NCBI GenBank assembly: GCA_017599285.1
Contig: JAGFXX010000001.1
Span: forward strand, 3,004,501-3,068,500
Length of the DNA: 64,000 nucleotides
Source of the DNA: Cereibacter azotoformans
GTDB lineage: Bacteria; Pseudomonadota; Alphaproteobacteria; Rhodobacterales; Rhodobacteraceae
Reading direction: 5' to 3'
The translations under genes were made by a program, and so were the position numbers. How positions within the stretch are numbered: position 1 is the first letter of the stretch; each line of letters starts with the position of its first letter. A model generated the notes under the pieces. That model did not search any database, had not been told where the DNA came from, and saw only the letters and a list, made by a program, of their open reading frames with translations. This document shows, in pieces, positions 1 through 10,492 of the stretch.

Positions 1-91
1 CGGGCGGCGCCTGGAGCACCACCATCCGGCGATTGGAGAGCGCCTCCACCAGGGCGGGCAGCGCAGAGTCGATCGGCAGCGTCTCGGTCAT
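1..91 (-). CDS. hrpB: ATP-dependent helicase HrpB, N-terminal fragment (cut by window edge)
   Basis: Only the first 30 residues are inside the window, starting at an ATG read leftward from 91. The segment LPIDSALPALVEALSNRR, followed by VVLQAPPG, is the characteristic start of HrpB DExH helicases, in which APPG begins the Walker A loop (APPGAGKTT). HrpB is a cytosolic DEAH-type RNA/DNA helicase of poorly defined role. The call rests on this short N-terminal match alone; the catalytic domains lie outside the window. Confidence 0.7.
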   Translation of the reverse strand, partial: MTETLPIDSALPALVEALSNRRMVVLQAPP

Positions 92-132
92 GCGCCCTTA
101 TGGCCGGACCTCGTGCCCCGCGCCAGAGGCGC

Positions 133-846
133 CTAGCGCCGCCGCAGGGTGGCTTTGCCGTAGATCGTGTCCGTTGCCACCTGCATCACGCGCATCCGTC
201 CGTCGGCGGTCGGCTGGTAGTAGAGCGTGAAGGGAAAGCGTGGCTTTTCGGCCATGTCCTCGGGCGAGTAGCCCGCCACGCGCCGGAACTCGCCCGCGCA
301 GCTCACGCCGCCCTCGATCGCCTTCGGTGTGCCCAGCACCACCTGCGTCCGCCGACGCCCGTCGAAGATGTCCAGCGACAGCCGGCATTCCTGCCCCGGC
401 TCGACATCCCGGAGAGCGGCATAGAGGGCCGTCATCGGGTCCACCGTGCCACGTTGCGCCGCCGGATCCACGTCATAGGGGCGGGGCTTGCGCGCGGGCG
501 CGTACCGTTCGACCCTCGGCCTGCCCCGGTCCCAGGCCAGGACCACCTCGGACTGCCGCCGCCCGGTGTCGGCCTTCTCGCTGTAGCTGAGCGCCTCGGG
601 GCGGCCCTGCACCATCCGCCCGCTCGCCTGCGCATCGTAGCGCATCCTGCGGACCAGCCCGAGCAGCCCCGCGCTCTGCAGCCGCCCGTTGACGCTGTAG
701 CGTCCCGCCTCTTCGGCGCCACTGAACGAGAAGGTCCCAGCCCTCACGCCGCGGAGCACGAGATCGAACGCGGCCTCGTCCGTCCGTGCAGCGGCGGGCG
801 CCGCCAGCAGCAGCGCCAGCGCCGCCATCCCGAGAGCCGTGCGCAT
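133..846 (-). CDS. DUF3108 domain periplasmic protein
   Basis: A 237-residue protein with a clear Sec signal peptide (MRTALGMAALALLLAAPAAA, cleavage near residue 20). The rest is the beta-rich DUF3108 fold: an early F-L-G-VRAG-F-F segment, a later VDPMTALYAAL stretch, and a Y-P-F-LYYQ-like C-terminus. Members are exported and of unknown function. The ATG at 846 was chosen because the frame is open much further upstream but only this start gives a signal peptide. It lies 41 bases from the hrpB start and is probably transcribed ahead of it. Confidence 0.75.
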   Translation of the reverse strand: MRTALGMAALALLLAAPAAARTDEAAFDLVLRGVRAGTFSFSGAEEAGRYSVNGRLQSAGLLGLVRRMRYDAQASGRMVQGRPEALSYSEKADTGRRQSEVVLAWDRGRPRVERYAPARKPRPYDVDPAAQRGTVDPMTALYAALRDVEPGQECRLSLDIFDGRRRTQVVLGTPKAIEGGVSCAGEFRRVAGYSPEDMAEKPRFPFTLYYQPTADGRMRVMQVATDTIYGKATLRRR

Positions 847-981
847 GGAACCTCCATCTGCCGCATTCTCGCCTCTGGCATATCGCGGGAAGAGAGGGCA
901 CAACAGCCCCGCAGTCCGGTTCCGCCCTGACAATCGCGTCAGCGGCCGGAGAGGCTGCGCCCGATCTTGACGGAGCACCCG

Positions 982-1953
982 ATGGACACAGCCGACCTCG
1001 CCCCCCGTATCGCCAGCGGCGACCGTCGCGCCCTCGCCCGCGCCATCACGCTCGTCGAGAGCCAGCGCGCCGACCACCGCGCACAGGCTCTGGCGCTTCT
1101 CGGCCAACTGGCCGGGACAGGCCGCGAGGCATTGAGGATCGGTCTGTCGGGAACGCCGGGCGTCGGCAAATCCACCTTCATCGAGAGCTTCGGGCTGATG
1201 CTGACCGGCCAGGGGCTCCGGGTGGCGGTTCTCGCGGTCGATCCCTCCTCCTCCCGCTCGGGCGGCTCGATCCTTGGCGACAAGACCCGGATGGAGCGGC
1301 TCTCGCGCGATCCGATGGCCTTCATCCGCCCGTCGCCGTCCCAGAGCCACCTGGGCGGCGTCGCGCGCCGCACCCGCGAGGCGGTGGCGCTCTGCGAGGC
1401 GGCGGGCTTCGACGTGATCCTGATCGAGACGGTGGGCGTCGGCCAGTCCGAGACCGTGGTGGCCCAGCTCTGCGACCTCTTCCTTCTGCTGCTCGCCCCC
1501 GCGGGCGGCGACGAGCTGCAGGGCGTCAAGCGCGGCATCATGGAGATGGCCGACATCATCCTTGTCAACAAGGCCGATGGCGACCTCAGGCCCGCCGCCA
1601 TGCGGACCGTGGCGGACTATGCGGGCGCGCTGCGCCTCCTGCGCCGCCGGCCGCAGGATCCCGAGGGCTTTCCCAAGGCGATGCCGGTCTCGGCCATCGA
1701 AGAGCAGGGCCTCACCCATGCCTGGGCCGAGATGCAGGCGCTCGTCGGCTGGCGCCGCGAGACCGGCCATTTCGCCCGTCGCCGGTCCGAACAGTCCCGC
1801 CACTGGTTCGAGGAAGAGGTGCGCCAGGGCCTCCTGTCCGTCCTGAGCCGCCCCGGCCCCGCGCGCGAGACCATGAGCCGGCTGGGCGAGGCCGTCACCC
1901 GTGGCGATCTCACCCCCGAGGCCGCCGCCGCGCGGATGCTCGCCTCTCTCTGA
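982..1953 (+). CDS. meaB: MeaB/ArgK family GTPase (mutase chaperone)
   Basis: A 323-residue P-loop GTPase that loads and protects the adenosylcobalamin of acyl-CoA mutases (methylmalonyl- or ethylmalonyl-CoA mutase). The Walker A loop GTPGVGKS is at about 57-64, followed by DPSSSRSGGSILGDKTRM, which is diagnostic of MeaB, and an NKAD guanine-specificity motif near residue 200. The start is the ATG at 982, preceded by GGAG eight bases upstream; a TTG 15 bases earlier is possible but less likely. No mutase gene is adjacent, but mcd, a cobalamin adenosyltransferase and etfAB in this window fit an ethylmalonyl-CoA pathway organism. Confidence 0.9.
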   Translation: MDTADLAPRIASGDRRALARAITLVESQRADHRAQALALLGQLAGTGREALRIGLSGTPGVGKSTFIESFGLMLTGQGLRVAVLAVDPSSSRSGGSILGDKTRMERLSRDPMAFIRPSPSQSHLGGVARRTREAVALCEAAGFDVILIETVGVGQSETVVAQLCDLFLLLLAPAGGDELQGVKRGIMEMADIILVNKADGDLRPAAMRTVADYAGALRLLRRRPQDPEGFPKAMPVSAIEEQGLTHAWAEMQALVGWRRETGHFARRRSEQSRHWFEEEVRQGLLSVLSRPGPARETMSRLGEAVTRGDLTPEAAAARMLASL

Positions 1954-1962
1954 TCCTTCATT

Positions 1963-2007
1963 CTGGCCCAAATATCCCGCGGGGGTGCGGGGGCGCGAAG
2001 CCCCCGC
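1963..2007. repeat. Short intergenic repeat, copy 1 (CCAAATATCC plus hairpin)
   Basis: Immediately after meaB, the sequence CCAAATATCCCGCGGGGG is followed by a perfect 8-bp stem GCGGGGGC / GCCCCCGC (1987-1994 with 2000-2007). A second copy with the same head and a different hairpin is at 10690-10736. Similar AAATATCC-plus-stem elements occur, to my recollection, dispersed in Rhodobacterales genomes. It may also act as the meaB terminator. Confidence 0.5.
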
Positions 2008-2063
2008 CGCGGGTGGCCGTCCTCGACCCCATCGGCCGCTCGCTCCGCAGCGCCCTGAATCGC

Positions 2064-2092
2064 TTGACGCCGCTCCGCTTTGCCCCTAAACG
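2064..2092 (+). promoter_or_regulatory. Probable housekeeping promoter of rpmB
   Basis: TTGACG (2064-2069), a 17-base spacer and TAAACG (2087-2092). The -35 is close to consensus and the spacing is ideal. It lies about 90 bases upstream of rpmB, the only plus-strand gene that follows. Judged by eye. Confidence 0.4.
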
Positions 2093-2178
2093 GCCCCGAT
2101 GGAATTCGGCGCGCTGCCTCTGGCGGTGCCCTTCATGCACAACCGTGCAGTCGATGCACAACCACGAGGATCACGACC

Positions 2179-2469
2179 ATGTCGCGCGTCTGCGAACTTA
2201 GCGGTAAGGCTCCGATGACCGGCAACACGGTCAGCCACGCCAACAACAAGAGCCGTCGGCGCTTCCTGCCGAACCTGAACGACGTCACCCTGATCTCGGA
2301 CGTCCTGGGCCAGTCCTTCAAGCTGCGCATCTCGGCCGCGGCCCTGCGCACCGTGGACCACCGCGGCGGGCTCGACGCCTTCCTCGCGAAGGCCCGCGAC
2401 GAAGAGCTGTCGCTCAAGGCCCTCGCGATCAAGAAAGAGATCGAGAAGGTCCGCGCCACCGCCGCCTGA
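2179..2469 (+). CDS. rpmB: 50S ribosomal protein bL28
   Basis: A 96-residue basic protein of the large ribosomal subunit. The N-terminus [16 protein letters not shown] and the following [12 protein letters not shown] are classic bL28; length is typical for alphaproteobacteria, which carry a C-terminal helical extension (here ending [14 protein letters not shown]). Monocistronic: promoter at 2064 and terminator just after the stop. The lone Cys does not form a zinc-binding CxxC pair, so this is the zinc-free form. Confidence 0.96.
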   Translation: MSRVCELSGKAPMTGNTVSHANNKSRRRFLPNLNDVTLISDVLGQSFKLRISAAALRTVDHRGGLDAFLAKARDEELSLKALAIKKEIEKVRATAA

Positions 2470-2495
2470 TCCGGCTCGGTCCTCACCGGCCTCGG

Positions 2496-2517
2496 CCCCG
2501 CCAGTCGGCGGGGTCTT
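2496..2517 (+). terminator. rpmB terminator
   Basis: Perfect 7-bp stem CCCCGCC / GGCGGGG with loop AGTC, followed by TCTTT, 27 bases after the rpmB stop. The U-tract is short but usual for this GC range. Confidence 0.7.
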
Positions 2518-2704
2518 TGCGTTTAGGGCTCTGGCATGGCGATGGGACCGGCGCTGCACCGGCTGCCGGGGTGCGACCGGATCGGGCGTCTCGGGCGCGC
2601 CCCCTCAGCGCCACCACGACCTGTCTGCAAGACGTGAATCGCCAGCTGTTGAGCCAGCGCAAGCTTGTTGCCGATGCCCGCTTGTTGCGGGCGCGCGGGC
2701 CCGT

Positions 2705-3061
2705 ATGATCCGGCCCATGATGCGCCCCGTGCTGGCCTTCCTTCTCTCTCTCGTTCTTGCGGCCGCCTCGCTGACGGTCTCGGCCGCGCATGGTCAGGCG
2801 GCGGCACGGCAGGTGGTGATCTGCACCGGTCACGGTGTCGCCACCATCGCGCTCGACCGCGAGGGCAGGCCGGTCGGGCCGCTTCACCCCTGCCCGGACT
2901 GTCTTGCGGGCCTTGGCACGGCGGTAGCCCCACCTTTCTGTCCGATGCCCCGCGCGCCGCTCTCGCGCGGCGAAGGGCTTCCGCGCTCTGCGCCCGTCGT
3001 GGCCGCAGGCCGTCCCTCTCCTGCCCCCTGTGCTCGCGATCCGCCGGCGCCTTCCGTCTGA
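2705..3061 (+). CDS. DUF2946-like small secreted protein, copper-associated
   Basis: A 118-residue protein with an N-terminal signal/membrane segment (about 8-28, ending TVSAAHGQ). A Cys/His pattern follows: VICTGHG, then LHPCPDC, resembling the DUF2946 signature C-x-x-x-G ... H-x-C-x-x-C. The C-terminal third is low-complexity Pro/Arg/Ala. The next gene, 33 bases downstream, is the periplasmic copper chaperone PCu(A)C, the usual neighbour of DUF2946 genes, so a role in periplasmic copper handling is inferred. Starts at 2705, 2717 or 2720 are all possible; none has a strong ribosome-binding site. A small GCCCGC/GCGGGC hairpin lies just upstream at 2678-2694. Confidence 0.6.
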   Translation: MIRPMMRPVLAFLLSLVLAAASLTVSAAHGQAAARQVVICTGHGVATIALDREGRPVGPLHPCPDCLAGLGTAVAPPFCPMPRAPLSRGEGLPRSAPVVAAGRPSPAPCARDPPAPSV

Positions 3062-3094
3062 CGCATCCCCCAGCCCGTTTCACAGGAGAGACAC

Positions 3095-3577
3095 ATGACA
3101 CCGTTCAAGACGCTTCTCGCGGCCGCCGCCGTCACCTTCGCCCTGCCCGCCTTCGCCGACAGCAACATTGCCGTGCGGGACGCCTATGCCCGCGTTTCAA
3201 GCCCCGCCGCGAAATCCGGCGGCATCTTCATGGTGATCGAGAATCACGGCAGCACCGCCGACCGGCTGGTGTCGGCCGCGTCCGAGGCCGCGGCCAAGGT
3301 CGAGCTGCACACCCATCTCGCGGGTGAGGACGGGATCATGCGGATGGTCGAGGTTCCCGAAGGCTTCGAGGTTCCCGCCCAGGGCAGCCATGCGCTCGCC
3401 CGCGGCGGCGACCATGTCATGCTGATGGGCCTCACGAGGCCGCTGAAGGAGGGCGACGAGGTGGCTCTGACGCTCACGTTCGAAAGCGGCGCGCGCGTGG
3501 ATCTCGCCGTGCCCGTGGACCTCACCCGCGAGGATGCGGGCGCCCACCAGATGCAGGGCATGGATCACGCGCACTGA
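3095..3577 (+). CDS. Periplasmic copper chaperone PCu(A)C
   Basis: 160 residues: signal peptide about 1-21 (ending LPAFA), then the PCuAC cupredoxin-like domain. Visible copper ligands are His72/His74 (LHTH), Met84 (IMRM), His107 and Met109 (DHVM), matching the H-x(10-11)-M-x(21-22)-H-x-M pattern. A His/Met C-terminal tail (HQMQGMDHAH) is a second likely metal-binding patch. The family delivers Cu(I) to the CuA/CuB sites of cytochrome oxidases in the periplasm. The ATG at 3095 has an upstream AGGAGAG. Probably co-transcribed with the DUF2946-like gene. Confidence 0.9.
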   Translation: MTPFKTLLAAAAVTFALPAFADSNIAVRDAYARVSSPAAKSGGIFMVIENHGSTADRLVSAASEAAAKVELHTHLAGEDGIMRMVEVPEGFEVPAQGSHALARGGDHVMLMGLTRPLKEGDEVALTLTFESGARVDLAVPVDLTREDAGAHQMQGMDHAH

Positions 3578-3588
3578 CCGGGCGAAGG

Positions 3589-3619
3589 GGCAGGGCGCGC
3601 CGGAGGGTGCGCCCTTGCC
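3589..3619. terminator. Convergent hairpin after the PCuAC gene
   Basis: GGCAGGGCGC (3589-3598) pairs with GCGCCCTTGCC (3609-3619) with one bulged base. It lies between two convergent stop codons (3577 and 3623), so it could serve both. No clear U-tract. Confidence 0.35.
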
Positions 3620-3622
3620 GGA

Positions 3623-3928
3623 TCAGCCGCAGTAGGCCTGAGCCGCCTCACCGAAGGATTTGTAACGCCGCCAGAAGGCCGAATCCGAGCTGCGCCCCGA
3701 GAAGCGCACTTCCTGCGCCTCGTCCGGGTTGGCAAAGAACTTCGCCGCGCGGCGCTGGTCTCCCGAACGCAGCGTCATGTCGGCCACCTGCTGGATGCAG
3801 TTGCAGGTGGACGCATTGGCCGCCTGCCGGTCAGAGCGCAGGCAGGCCCGCTCGATCGGGCCGCCGGCAGCGGCAAGGGACGGAAGGACAAGCACGGCGA
3901 GCGCCGCCGCAAGGGCCGGTTTCTTCAT
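3623..3928 (-). CDS. Small secreted Cys-containing protein, function unknown
   Basis: A 101-residue protein: signal peptide [21 protein letters not shown], then a mature domain of about 80 residues with four Cys (RACLRS, STCNC, AYCG), likely two disulfides in the periplasm. The segment [13 protein letters not shown] through [17 protein letters not shown] recurs in Rhodobacteraceae as a conserved hypothetical, sometimes labelled as an arginine transporter without evidence. I assign no function. It is convergent with the copper chaperone gene. Confidence 0.6.
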   Translation of the reverse strand: MKKPALAAALAVLVLPSLAAAGGPIERACLRSDRQAANASTCNCIQQVADMTLRSGDQRRAAKFFANPDEAQEVRFSGRSSDSAFWRRYKSFGEAAQAYCG

Positions 3929-4294
3929 GATCTGCCTCGTTCACTGCTCCGGCAGGTTGATCCCGCCGATTTCGATGTCCGAAGACTATGCCGGAAAAGC
4001 GGCTTTTCTTCAAACCGATTCGAGGCTTGGCGGACGTTCCTCACAGATCACGCTCCCGCGAGGGGGCGCCGAGGCCGGTGGCGCGCGGCGCGCCCGGAGG
4101 GCTGCGGTGGCCCCTGGGGCGAGAATCGCGCGGCCATGCGGGCCCGGATCGCTCCCCCGCTGCCCCCGGTAATCCCCGGCGCGAAGAGGCTTCTCCGTCG
4201 GATCCTTCGAGCCGCCAATCGCGGCGGCGCGTGGCGTGGTTTCTGGCCTTGCTGGCCTCTTCCCGGCGGGGCCGGGACAGGATATACGCCGCGC
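3929..4294. other. Intergenic region upstream of lepA
   Basis: 366 bases between the divergent small secreted protein and lepA. Very GC-rich with several short complementary stretches. No convincing gene or consensus promoter seen. Confidence 0.5.
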
Positions 4295-6094
<1,800 letters not shown>

Positions 6095-6101
6095 GGTGCA
6101 G

Positions 6102-6127
6102 GAAGCGGCGCCTTCCGGCGCCGCTTC
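6102..6127. terminator. Bidirectional terminator between lepA and the entericidin-like gene
   Basis: Perfect 11-bp stem GAAGCGGCGCC / GGCGCCGCTTC with loop TTCC, placed between the convergent stops at 6094 and 6134. No long U-tract on either strand. Confidence 0.6.
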
Positions 6128-6133
6128 GGGCCG

Positions 6134-6277
6134 TTACATGCCGGACTGAGCCTCGCGCGACTCCTGGCTGATCGCGCTGCCGGCCGCCGAGAGATCCTGC
6201 CCCGCGCCTTCGACGGTTTCGCAGGCCGCCAGACCCATGACGGCGAGAAGCGGCAGGAGAAGGAAAGACTTCTTCAT
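6134..6277 (-). CDS. Entericidin A/B family small lipoprotein
   Basis: Read directly as 47 residues: MKKSFLLLPLLAVMGLAAC, then ETVEGAGQDLSAAGSAISQE and a short tail. The lipobox GLAAC places the lipidated Cys at 19, and the CETVEGAGQDLSAAG segment is the entericidin signature. Entericidins are tiny membrane-anchored lipoproteins linked to envelope stress and toxin/antidote pairs in enterics; most alphaproteobacterial members have no tested role. TTACAT at 6134 gives the TAA stop. Good AGTTACACC-type spacing upstream but only a weak Shine-Dalgarno. Confidence 0.8.
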   Translation of the reverse strand: MKKSFLLLPLLAVMGLAACETVEGAGQDLSAAGSAISQESREAQSGM

Positions 6278-6384
6278 GGTGTAACTCCGTGGTTGCTCGC
6301 CTTCGAACGCGCGGCGGCGCCCCGGCGTTCCCGACGCGGTGCGGGCTTAAGGCGTCCTTAGGGATTCTGTGGCTCACTGCGCCC

Positions 6385-6597
6385 ATGATCCAGCTTGTTC
6401 TCGCCCTCTTCCTGACGGTCCTTGCGGTTCTTGCCGCGGGGCCCCCTCTCACGGACCGGGAGCTTTCGGTGCCGGCCCGCGGGCGGCGGCGGGACGATCG
6501 TCAACCGATGCGTCGGGCTGTGCCTGCTCGCATCCGCGACGGGCCGCGCGGACCCTTGCCGCCGTGGATCCTCATCCAGCGGCCGCGAGCGACCTGA
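6385..6597 (+). CDS. Possible small membrane peptide (doubtful)
   Basis: An open frame of 70 codons starting MIQLVLALFLTVLAVLAAG, which looks like a signal/membrane segment. The remainder is Arg/Pro-rich and resembles non-coding GC-rich translation, so the real gene may be shorter or frameshifted. It precedes the CtaG-like gene by 100 bases. No family recognised. The rest of the 420-base interval 6278-6697 shows nothing else. Confidence 0.2.
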   Translation: MIQLVLALFLTVLAVLAAGPPLTDRELSVPARGRRRDDRQPMRRAVPARIRDGPRGPLPPWILIQRPRAT

Positions 6598-6697
6598 AGC
6601 GACGGTGCCTCTGATCCTGTTCGAGAGGTCGGGACATCCGCAGCCTTCCCCTTTTCCCTGGCGCACTAGGTTTGACGGGGCACAGGATGGTGGATTG

Positions 6698-7327
6698 ATG
6701 GACGGCGCGGCGGGCGGAGCGACATGGCGGGGCGGGGTGGTGCCGCTCGGTGCAGGCCTGGCGGCGCTTCTGGCGCTTTGGGGAGGCCCGCTGCCTGACC
6801 TCGCCCGGATTTCCTTCGCGTGGCACATGATCCTGCATCTGGGCGTGATCCTCGGAGCGGCGCCGCTGGTCGCAATCGGGCTCTCGCAGATGGCGCCGCT
6901 GCGCGTGCAGTGGCCAATCGCTCTTGCTGTGGCGGTTTCGCTGGTCGAGCTTGCCGTCGTCTGGGGCTGGCACGCGCCGCGGCTGCATGAGGCGGCCGCG
7001 CTCGATCCCCTGCTGTTTCGCGTGCAGCAGGCCAGCTTCCTGGTGGCGGGCGTCCTCGTCTGGCTGCCGGGCCTTGCACCGGGCAAGGCCGCGGCTGCGG
7101 CGGGCCTTCTCGCCATGCTCTTCTCGCTCATGCACATGACGATGCTGGGCGTGCTTCTGACGCTCGCGCCGCGGCTGCTTTATGCGCCCGAGATCTGCGG
7201 CACGGCCTTCGGGCTCGATCCGCTGGGAAACCAGCGCCTCGGAGGCGCGATGATGGCGGTGGCGGGACTTCTCCCCTATCTCGGCGGCGCCGCCCTCTTC
7301 ACGCGGCGCCTCACGCGGGCGGGCTGA
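6698..7327 (+). CDS. Cytochrome c oxidase assembly protein, caa3_CtaG type
   Basis: A 209-residue polytopic inner-membrane protein with about six hydrophobic segments. Motifs of the caa3-type CtaG family are visible: SFAWHMILHLGV, VVWGWHAPRLHEAA and LLFSLMHMTMLGV-like stretches, whose His residues (WHM-x-x-H, WGWH, H-x-x-MH) are likely copper ligands. The family supports copper insertion into oxidase subunit I. The ATG at 6698 is chosen because the upstream extension is compositionally non-coding. The PCuAC copper chaperone gene lies 3 kb away. Confidence 0.75.
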   Translation: MDGAAGGATWRGGVVPLGAGLAALLALWGGPLPDLARISFAWHMILHLGVILGAAPLVAIGLSQMAPLRVQWPIALAVAVSLVELAVVWGWHAPRLHEAAALDPLLFRVQQASFLVAGVLVWLPGLAPGKAAAAAGLLAMLFSLMHMTMLGVLLTLAPRLLYAPEICGTAFGLDPLGNQRLGGAMMAVAGLLPYLGGAALFTRRLTRAG

Positions 7328-7330
7328 GGC

Positions 7331-8242
7331 TCAGCGCAGGCGCCACATGGCGGCAATGTAAGCCGCCGTCATCAGGTCAAGATGCGCCCCGCCCCCGTTC
7401 TTGGCCAGTGTGATCTCCTCGTCGGACCGGCGCGCATAGAGGCCCGAGGCCAGATCGTAGTAATCCGCGCGGATGTCGGCCTCGGTGATGATGCCGCGGT
7501 CGAGCGGATCCTGGATCTCGCCGATATGCCCGATCGTCGTCTTTCGCGAGTCGACAAAGAGGGTGGCGCGCCGGATCGCCTCGTCATCAACCTCGCGCAT
7601 GTCGGGCCGGTAGGCGCCGATCAGGTCGAGATGGGTGCCGGGCTTCAGCCATGCGCCCTTTACCACCGGCTCGTGGCTCATGGTGGCGGTGCAGATGATG
7701 TCGGCCGCCCGGACCGCGCCCTCGAGGTCCTCGGTCGCCCGCACCCGCGGCCCCTCCATCGCGCGGGCCTTCTCGGGCGAGCGATTCCAGACCGTGAAGC
7801 GCGCGTCGGGGAAATGGCTCGAATAGGCCTCGATCATCGAGCGCGCCACGTTGCCCGCACCCACCAGCAGGATCTCGCGGCTGTCGCGCCGGGCGAGGGT
7901 CTTTGCCGCCAGGAGGCTGTCGCCCGCCGTCTTCCATCTGGTCACGAGATGGAAATCGACCAGCGCCTCGAGCGTTCCGTCCCGGTCGGAATAGAGGGTC
8001 ACCGCGCCATTGACCGTTGGCTTGCCCGCGGCCCCGTTGCCCGGAAAGATGGTCGCCGTCTTCACGAGCTGTCCCAGCCCGTCAATCCAGGCCGCACGCG
8101 ACAGCAGCGTGTCCTTGCCGCGGTAGAGGAAGATGTCGGACACCTCGGCCCGCGGCAGCTTGTGGCCCTGTGCGAGCGCGGTGGTCAGCCCGTCCCAGCT
8201 CAGATGCGCCTCGGCTTCGGGGCCGATGATCTCGATGCTCAT
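7331..8242 (-). CDS. Ornithine cyclodeaminase / mu-crystallin family dehydrogenase
   Basis: 303 residues, the family's usual length. The Rossmann NAD-binding motif is [17 protein letters not shown]; preceding segments such as [22 protein letters not shown] and the later [15 protein letters not shown] are characteristic. The family includes ornithine cyclodeaminase, delta-1-pyrroline-2-carboxylate reductase, alanine dehydrogenase and ketimine reductases, so substrate cannot be fixed from sequence. The ATG at 8242 overlaps the stop of the YaiI gene (ATGA), suggesting translational coupling in a minus-strand operon with the YaiI and S-formylglutathione hydrolase genes. Confidence 0.85.
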   Translation of the reverse strand: MSIEIIGPEAEAHLSWDGLTTALAQGHKLPRAEVSDIFLYRGKDTLLSRAAWIDGLGQLVKTATIFPGNGAAGKPTVNGAVTLYSDRDGTLEALVDFHLVTRWKTAGDSLLAAKTLARRDSREILLVGAGNVARSMIEAYSSHFPDARFTVWNRSPEKARAMEGPRVRATEDLEGAVRAADIICTATMSHEPVVKGAWLKPGTHLDLIGAYRPDMREVDDEAIRRATLFVDSRKTTIGHIGEIQDPLDRGIITEADIRADYYDLASGLYARRSDEEITLAKNGGGAHLDLMTAAYIAAMWRLR

Positions 8243-8724
8243 GTTCCTGCCTCTTTCTGTCCTGCGTGGCGCGCCGCTTCCGCGGCCTTGCGCATCGCAC
8301 GTTCCAGTGCGTCGAGAAAGCGCGACCGGTCGGCCCTGGAAAACGGCCGACCGCCGCCCTGCCGGAACGGGTCGGCCGAGCGCAGATCGGCCATCAGGTC
8401 GCGCGTGGCCAGCGCATTGCCGATATTTGCCGTGGTCAGCGTCTCGCCGTTCGGCTTGACCACCAGGGCCCCCGCCGCCACGGCCTTCGCGGCGAGCGGG
8501 ATGTCCGAGGTCACCACGACATCGCCCGTGCCCGCACGGTCGGCGATCCACTTGTCGGCGGCATCCGGCCCTTCGGGCACGAAGACGCTCTCGACCAGCG
8601 GATGGGCCGGAGGCCGGATGCCACCGTTCGACACGAGATACATCCGCGCCCCGTGCCGCACGGCCACACGCTCTGCCTCGGCCTTCACCGGGCAGGCATC
8701 GGCGTCGATGTAGAGCTCAGCCAT
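8239..8724 (-). CDS. YaiI/YqxD family protein (DUF188)
   Basis: 161 residues with the DUF188 hallmarks: [17 protein letters not shown] at the N-terminus, [18 protein letters not shown] in the middle and [17 protein letters not shown] at the end. The fold belongs to the PIN-like nuclease superfamily, but no activity is established. It overlaps its downstream gene by 4 bases and its upstream gene by 8 bases, so the three genes form a tight operon. Confidence 0.9.
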   Translation of the reverse strand: MAELYIDADACPVKAEAERVAVRHGARMYLVSNGGIRPPAHPLVESVFVPEGPDAADKWIADRAGTGDVVVTSDIPLAAKAVAAGALVVKPNGETLTTANIGNALATRDLMADLRSADPFRQGGGRPFSRADRSRFLDALERAMRKAAEAARHAGQKEAGT

Positions 8725-9547
8725 AGAGCGCTTCGGCGTGGAACTGGATATGGTCCTCCATGAAGGTCGAGACGAAGAAGTAGCTGTGGTCGTAGCCCGG
8801 CTGCATGCGGAAGATGCCCTGCTGGCGCCGCGCCATCATCGCCTCGGCCAGCGCCTCGGGCCTGAGCGACTCGAGGAACTGGTCCGAGGCGCCCTGGTCG
8901 ATCAGGATCGGCCCGTCGAAGCCGCGCTTCTTCATCAGCAGGACCGAATCGTGCGGCGCCCACTTGCTCTCATCCCCTCCGAGGTAGGCCGTGAGCTGCT
9001 TGCGTCCCCAGTCCGACGCCGTCGGGTTGGTGATCGGCGCGAAGGCCGAGACCGAGCGGAACCGCCCCGGAAAGCTCATGGCGATGGTCAGCGCGCCGTG
9101 CCCGCCCATCGAATGGCCCATGATCGACTGCCGGCTCTCGTCGAGCGGAAAGGCCGAAAACAGGACGCGCGGCAGATCCTCGGTGATGTAGTCCCACATG
9201 CGGAAGTTCGTGGACCAGGGCGCCTCGGTGGCGTTGACATAGAAGCCGGCGCCCTGACCGAGCGCGTAATTGTCGTCATCCGGCACACCCTCGCCGCGCG
9301 GCGACGTGTCGGGGAACACCAGCGCCAGCCCCTCCAGTGCCGCCCATTTCTGCGCACCGGCCTTCACCATCGCATTCTCATGCGTGCAGGTCAGGCCCGA
9401 GAGATACCAGACCAGCGGCACCGCCTCGTTCTCGGCCTCGGGCGGCAGGAACAGGCCGAAGGTCATGTCGCAGCCCGTGATCTGCGACGTATGGCTGTAG
9501 ACGCCCTGCGTTCCGCCAAAGCAACGGCTCTCAGAGATGGTCTTCAT
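8717..9547 (-). CDS. fghA: S-formylglutathione hydrolase
   Basis: 276 residues, alpha/beta hydrolase of the esterase D family that hydrolyses S-formylglutathione to formate and glutathione, the last step of glutathione-dependent formaldehyde oxidation in the cytosol. Catalytic triad: Ser146 in GHSMGGHG, Asp222 in DQGASDQF, His254 in GYDHSYFF. The lid region [14 protein letters not shown] is conserved. The formaldehyde dehydrogenase usually encoded beside it is not adjacent here; the gene instead heads the operon with the YaiI and ornithine cyclodeaminase family genes. Confidence 0.93.
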   Translation of the reverse strand: MKTISESRCFGGTQGVYSHTSQITGCDMTFGLFLPPEAENEAVPLVWYLSGLTCTHENAMVKAGAQKWAALEGLALVFPDTSPRGEGVPDDDNYALGQGAGFYVNATEAPWSTNFRMWDYITEDLPRVLFSAFPLDESRQSIMGHSMGGHGALTIAMSFPGRFRSVSAFAPITNPTASDWGRKQLTAYLGGDESKWAPHDSVLLMKKRGFDGPILIDQGASDQFLESLRPEALAEAMMARRQQGIFRMQPGYDHSYFFVSTFMEDHIQFHAEALYG

Positions 9548-9562
9548 GGTGGTCTCCTCTCC

Positions 9563-10492
9563 TCAGAAGGTCGTGACCCAGGCGATCACGCCGGTGATGG
9601 TCAGGATGCTGACCGCGGTGGATATCAGGATCGAGGCCGAGACGCGCTGCGGCGCGACCCCATAGTGCTGCGCAAGGATATAGACGTTGCCCGCCACCGG
9701 CAGGGCGGCCGCGGCGATCATCACGCCCGCCGCCTGCCGCTCGACCGGAAAGACCAGGAGCGCCGCGACCGCCACGGCCAGCGGATGCAGCACGAGCTTG
9801 CAGAACGACAGCCAGGCCGCGACCTCGATCCGCTCGGCCGAGCGTGTGGCGAGCGAGGCGCCGATGGCAAAGAGCGCGCCCGGCGTGGCCGCGCCCCCCA
9901 GCAGCGCGAGGAACTCGTTGACCGGCCCCGGAACGGGTGCGCCCGTGGCCGACCAGCCGAGCCCCGCCACCATCGAGACGATCATCGGGTTCTTCAGCAG
10001 TCCCACGCCCAGCACCCGGATGATGCGCAGGCTCATGTGCCCCTCGCGCACGCCGGTGATGATGAGGGTGATGAGCGAGGAGAAGACGATGAGATCGATC
10101 GCCAGCACCATCAGCACCGGCCCGGCCGCTTCGGGCCCCAGCAGCAGGACCAGCATCGGCACCCCGAGAAAGCCCGTGTTGCCGATCACGGCGCACTGCC
10201 CCTCGATCGCGGCCTCCTCGGTGCTTACCCGCCGCAGCCGCGCCACCGCCACGGCCAGCAGATAGACGAGGGTGCATCCCGACAGATAGGCCATCACGAA
10301 GGGCAGCGACCAGATCTCGGCCAGCGACAGGTTCGCCGCAAAGCGGAAGAGCATGGCCGACAGGGCGAAGTAGAACACGAACTTCGTCAGCCACGAGGTC
10401 GCCTCCGGGGTGAAGAACCGCGCCCGCCCGGCGAGATAGCCCATGCCGATCAGAGCGAAGAAGGGCAGGGTCTCGAGAAGGACGGGCAGCAT
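9563..10492 (-). CDS. AEC family transporter (auxin efflux carrier / malonate permease type)
   Basis: 309 residues with about ten hydrophobic segments arranged as two five-helix halves, typical of the AEC/BART permeases. Recognisable stretches are LIGMGYLAGRARFF near the start and GNTGFLGVPM in the middle. The family exports or imports organic anions; substrate unknown. The start is 15 bases upstream of fghA on the same strand, so it could lead that operon, although a functional link to formaldehyde oxidation is not obvious. Confidence 0.85.
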   Translation of the reverse strand: MLPVLLETLPFFALIGMGYLAGRARFFTPEATSWLTKFVFYFALSAMLFRFAANLSLAEIWSLPFVMAYLSGCTLVYLLAVAVARLRRVSTEEAAIEGQCAVIGNTGFLGVPMLVLLLGPEAAGPVLMVLAIDLIVFSSLITLIITGVREGHMSLRIIRVLGVGLLKNPMIVSMVAGLGWSATGAPVPGPVNEFLALLGGAATPGALFAIGASLATRSAERIEVAAWLSFCKLVLHPLAVAVAALLVFPVERQAAGVMIAAAALPVAGNVYILAQHYGVAPQRVSASILISTAVSILTITGVIAWVTTF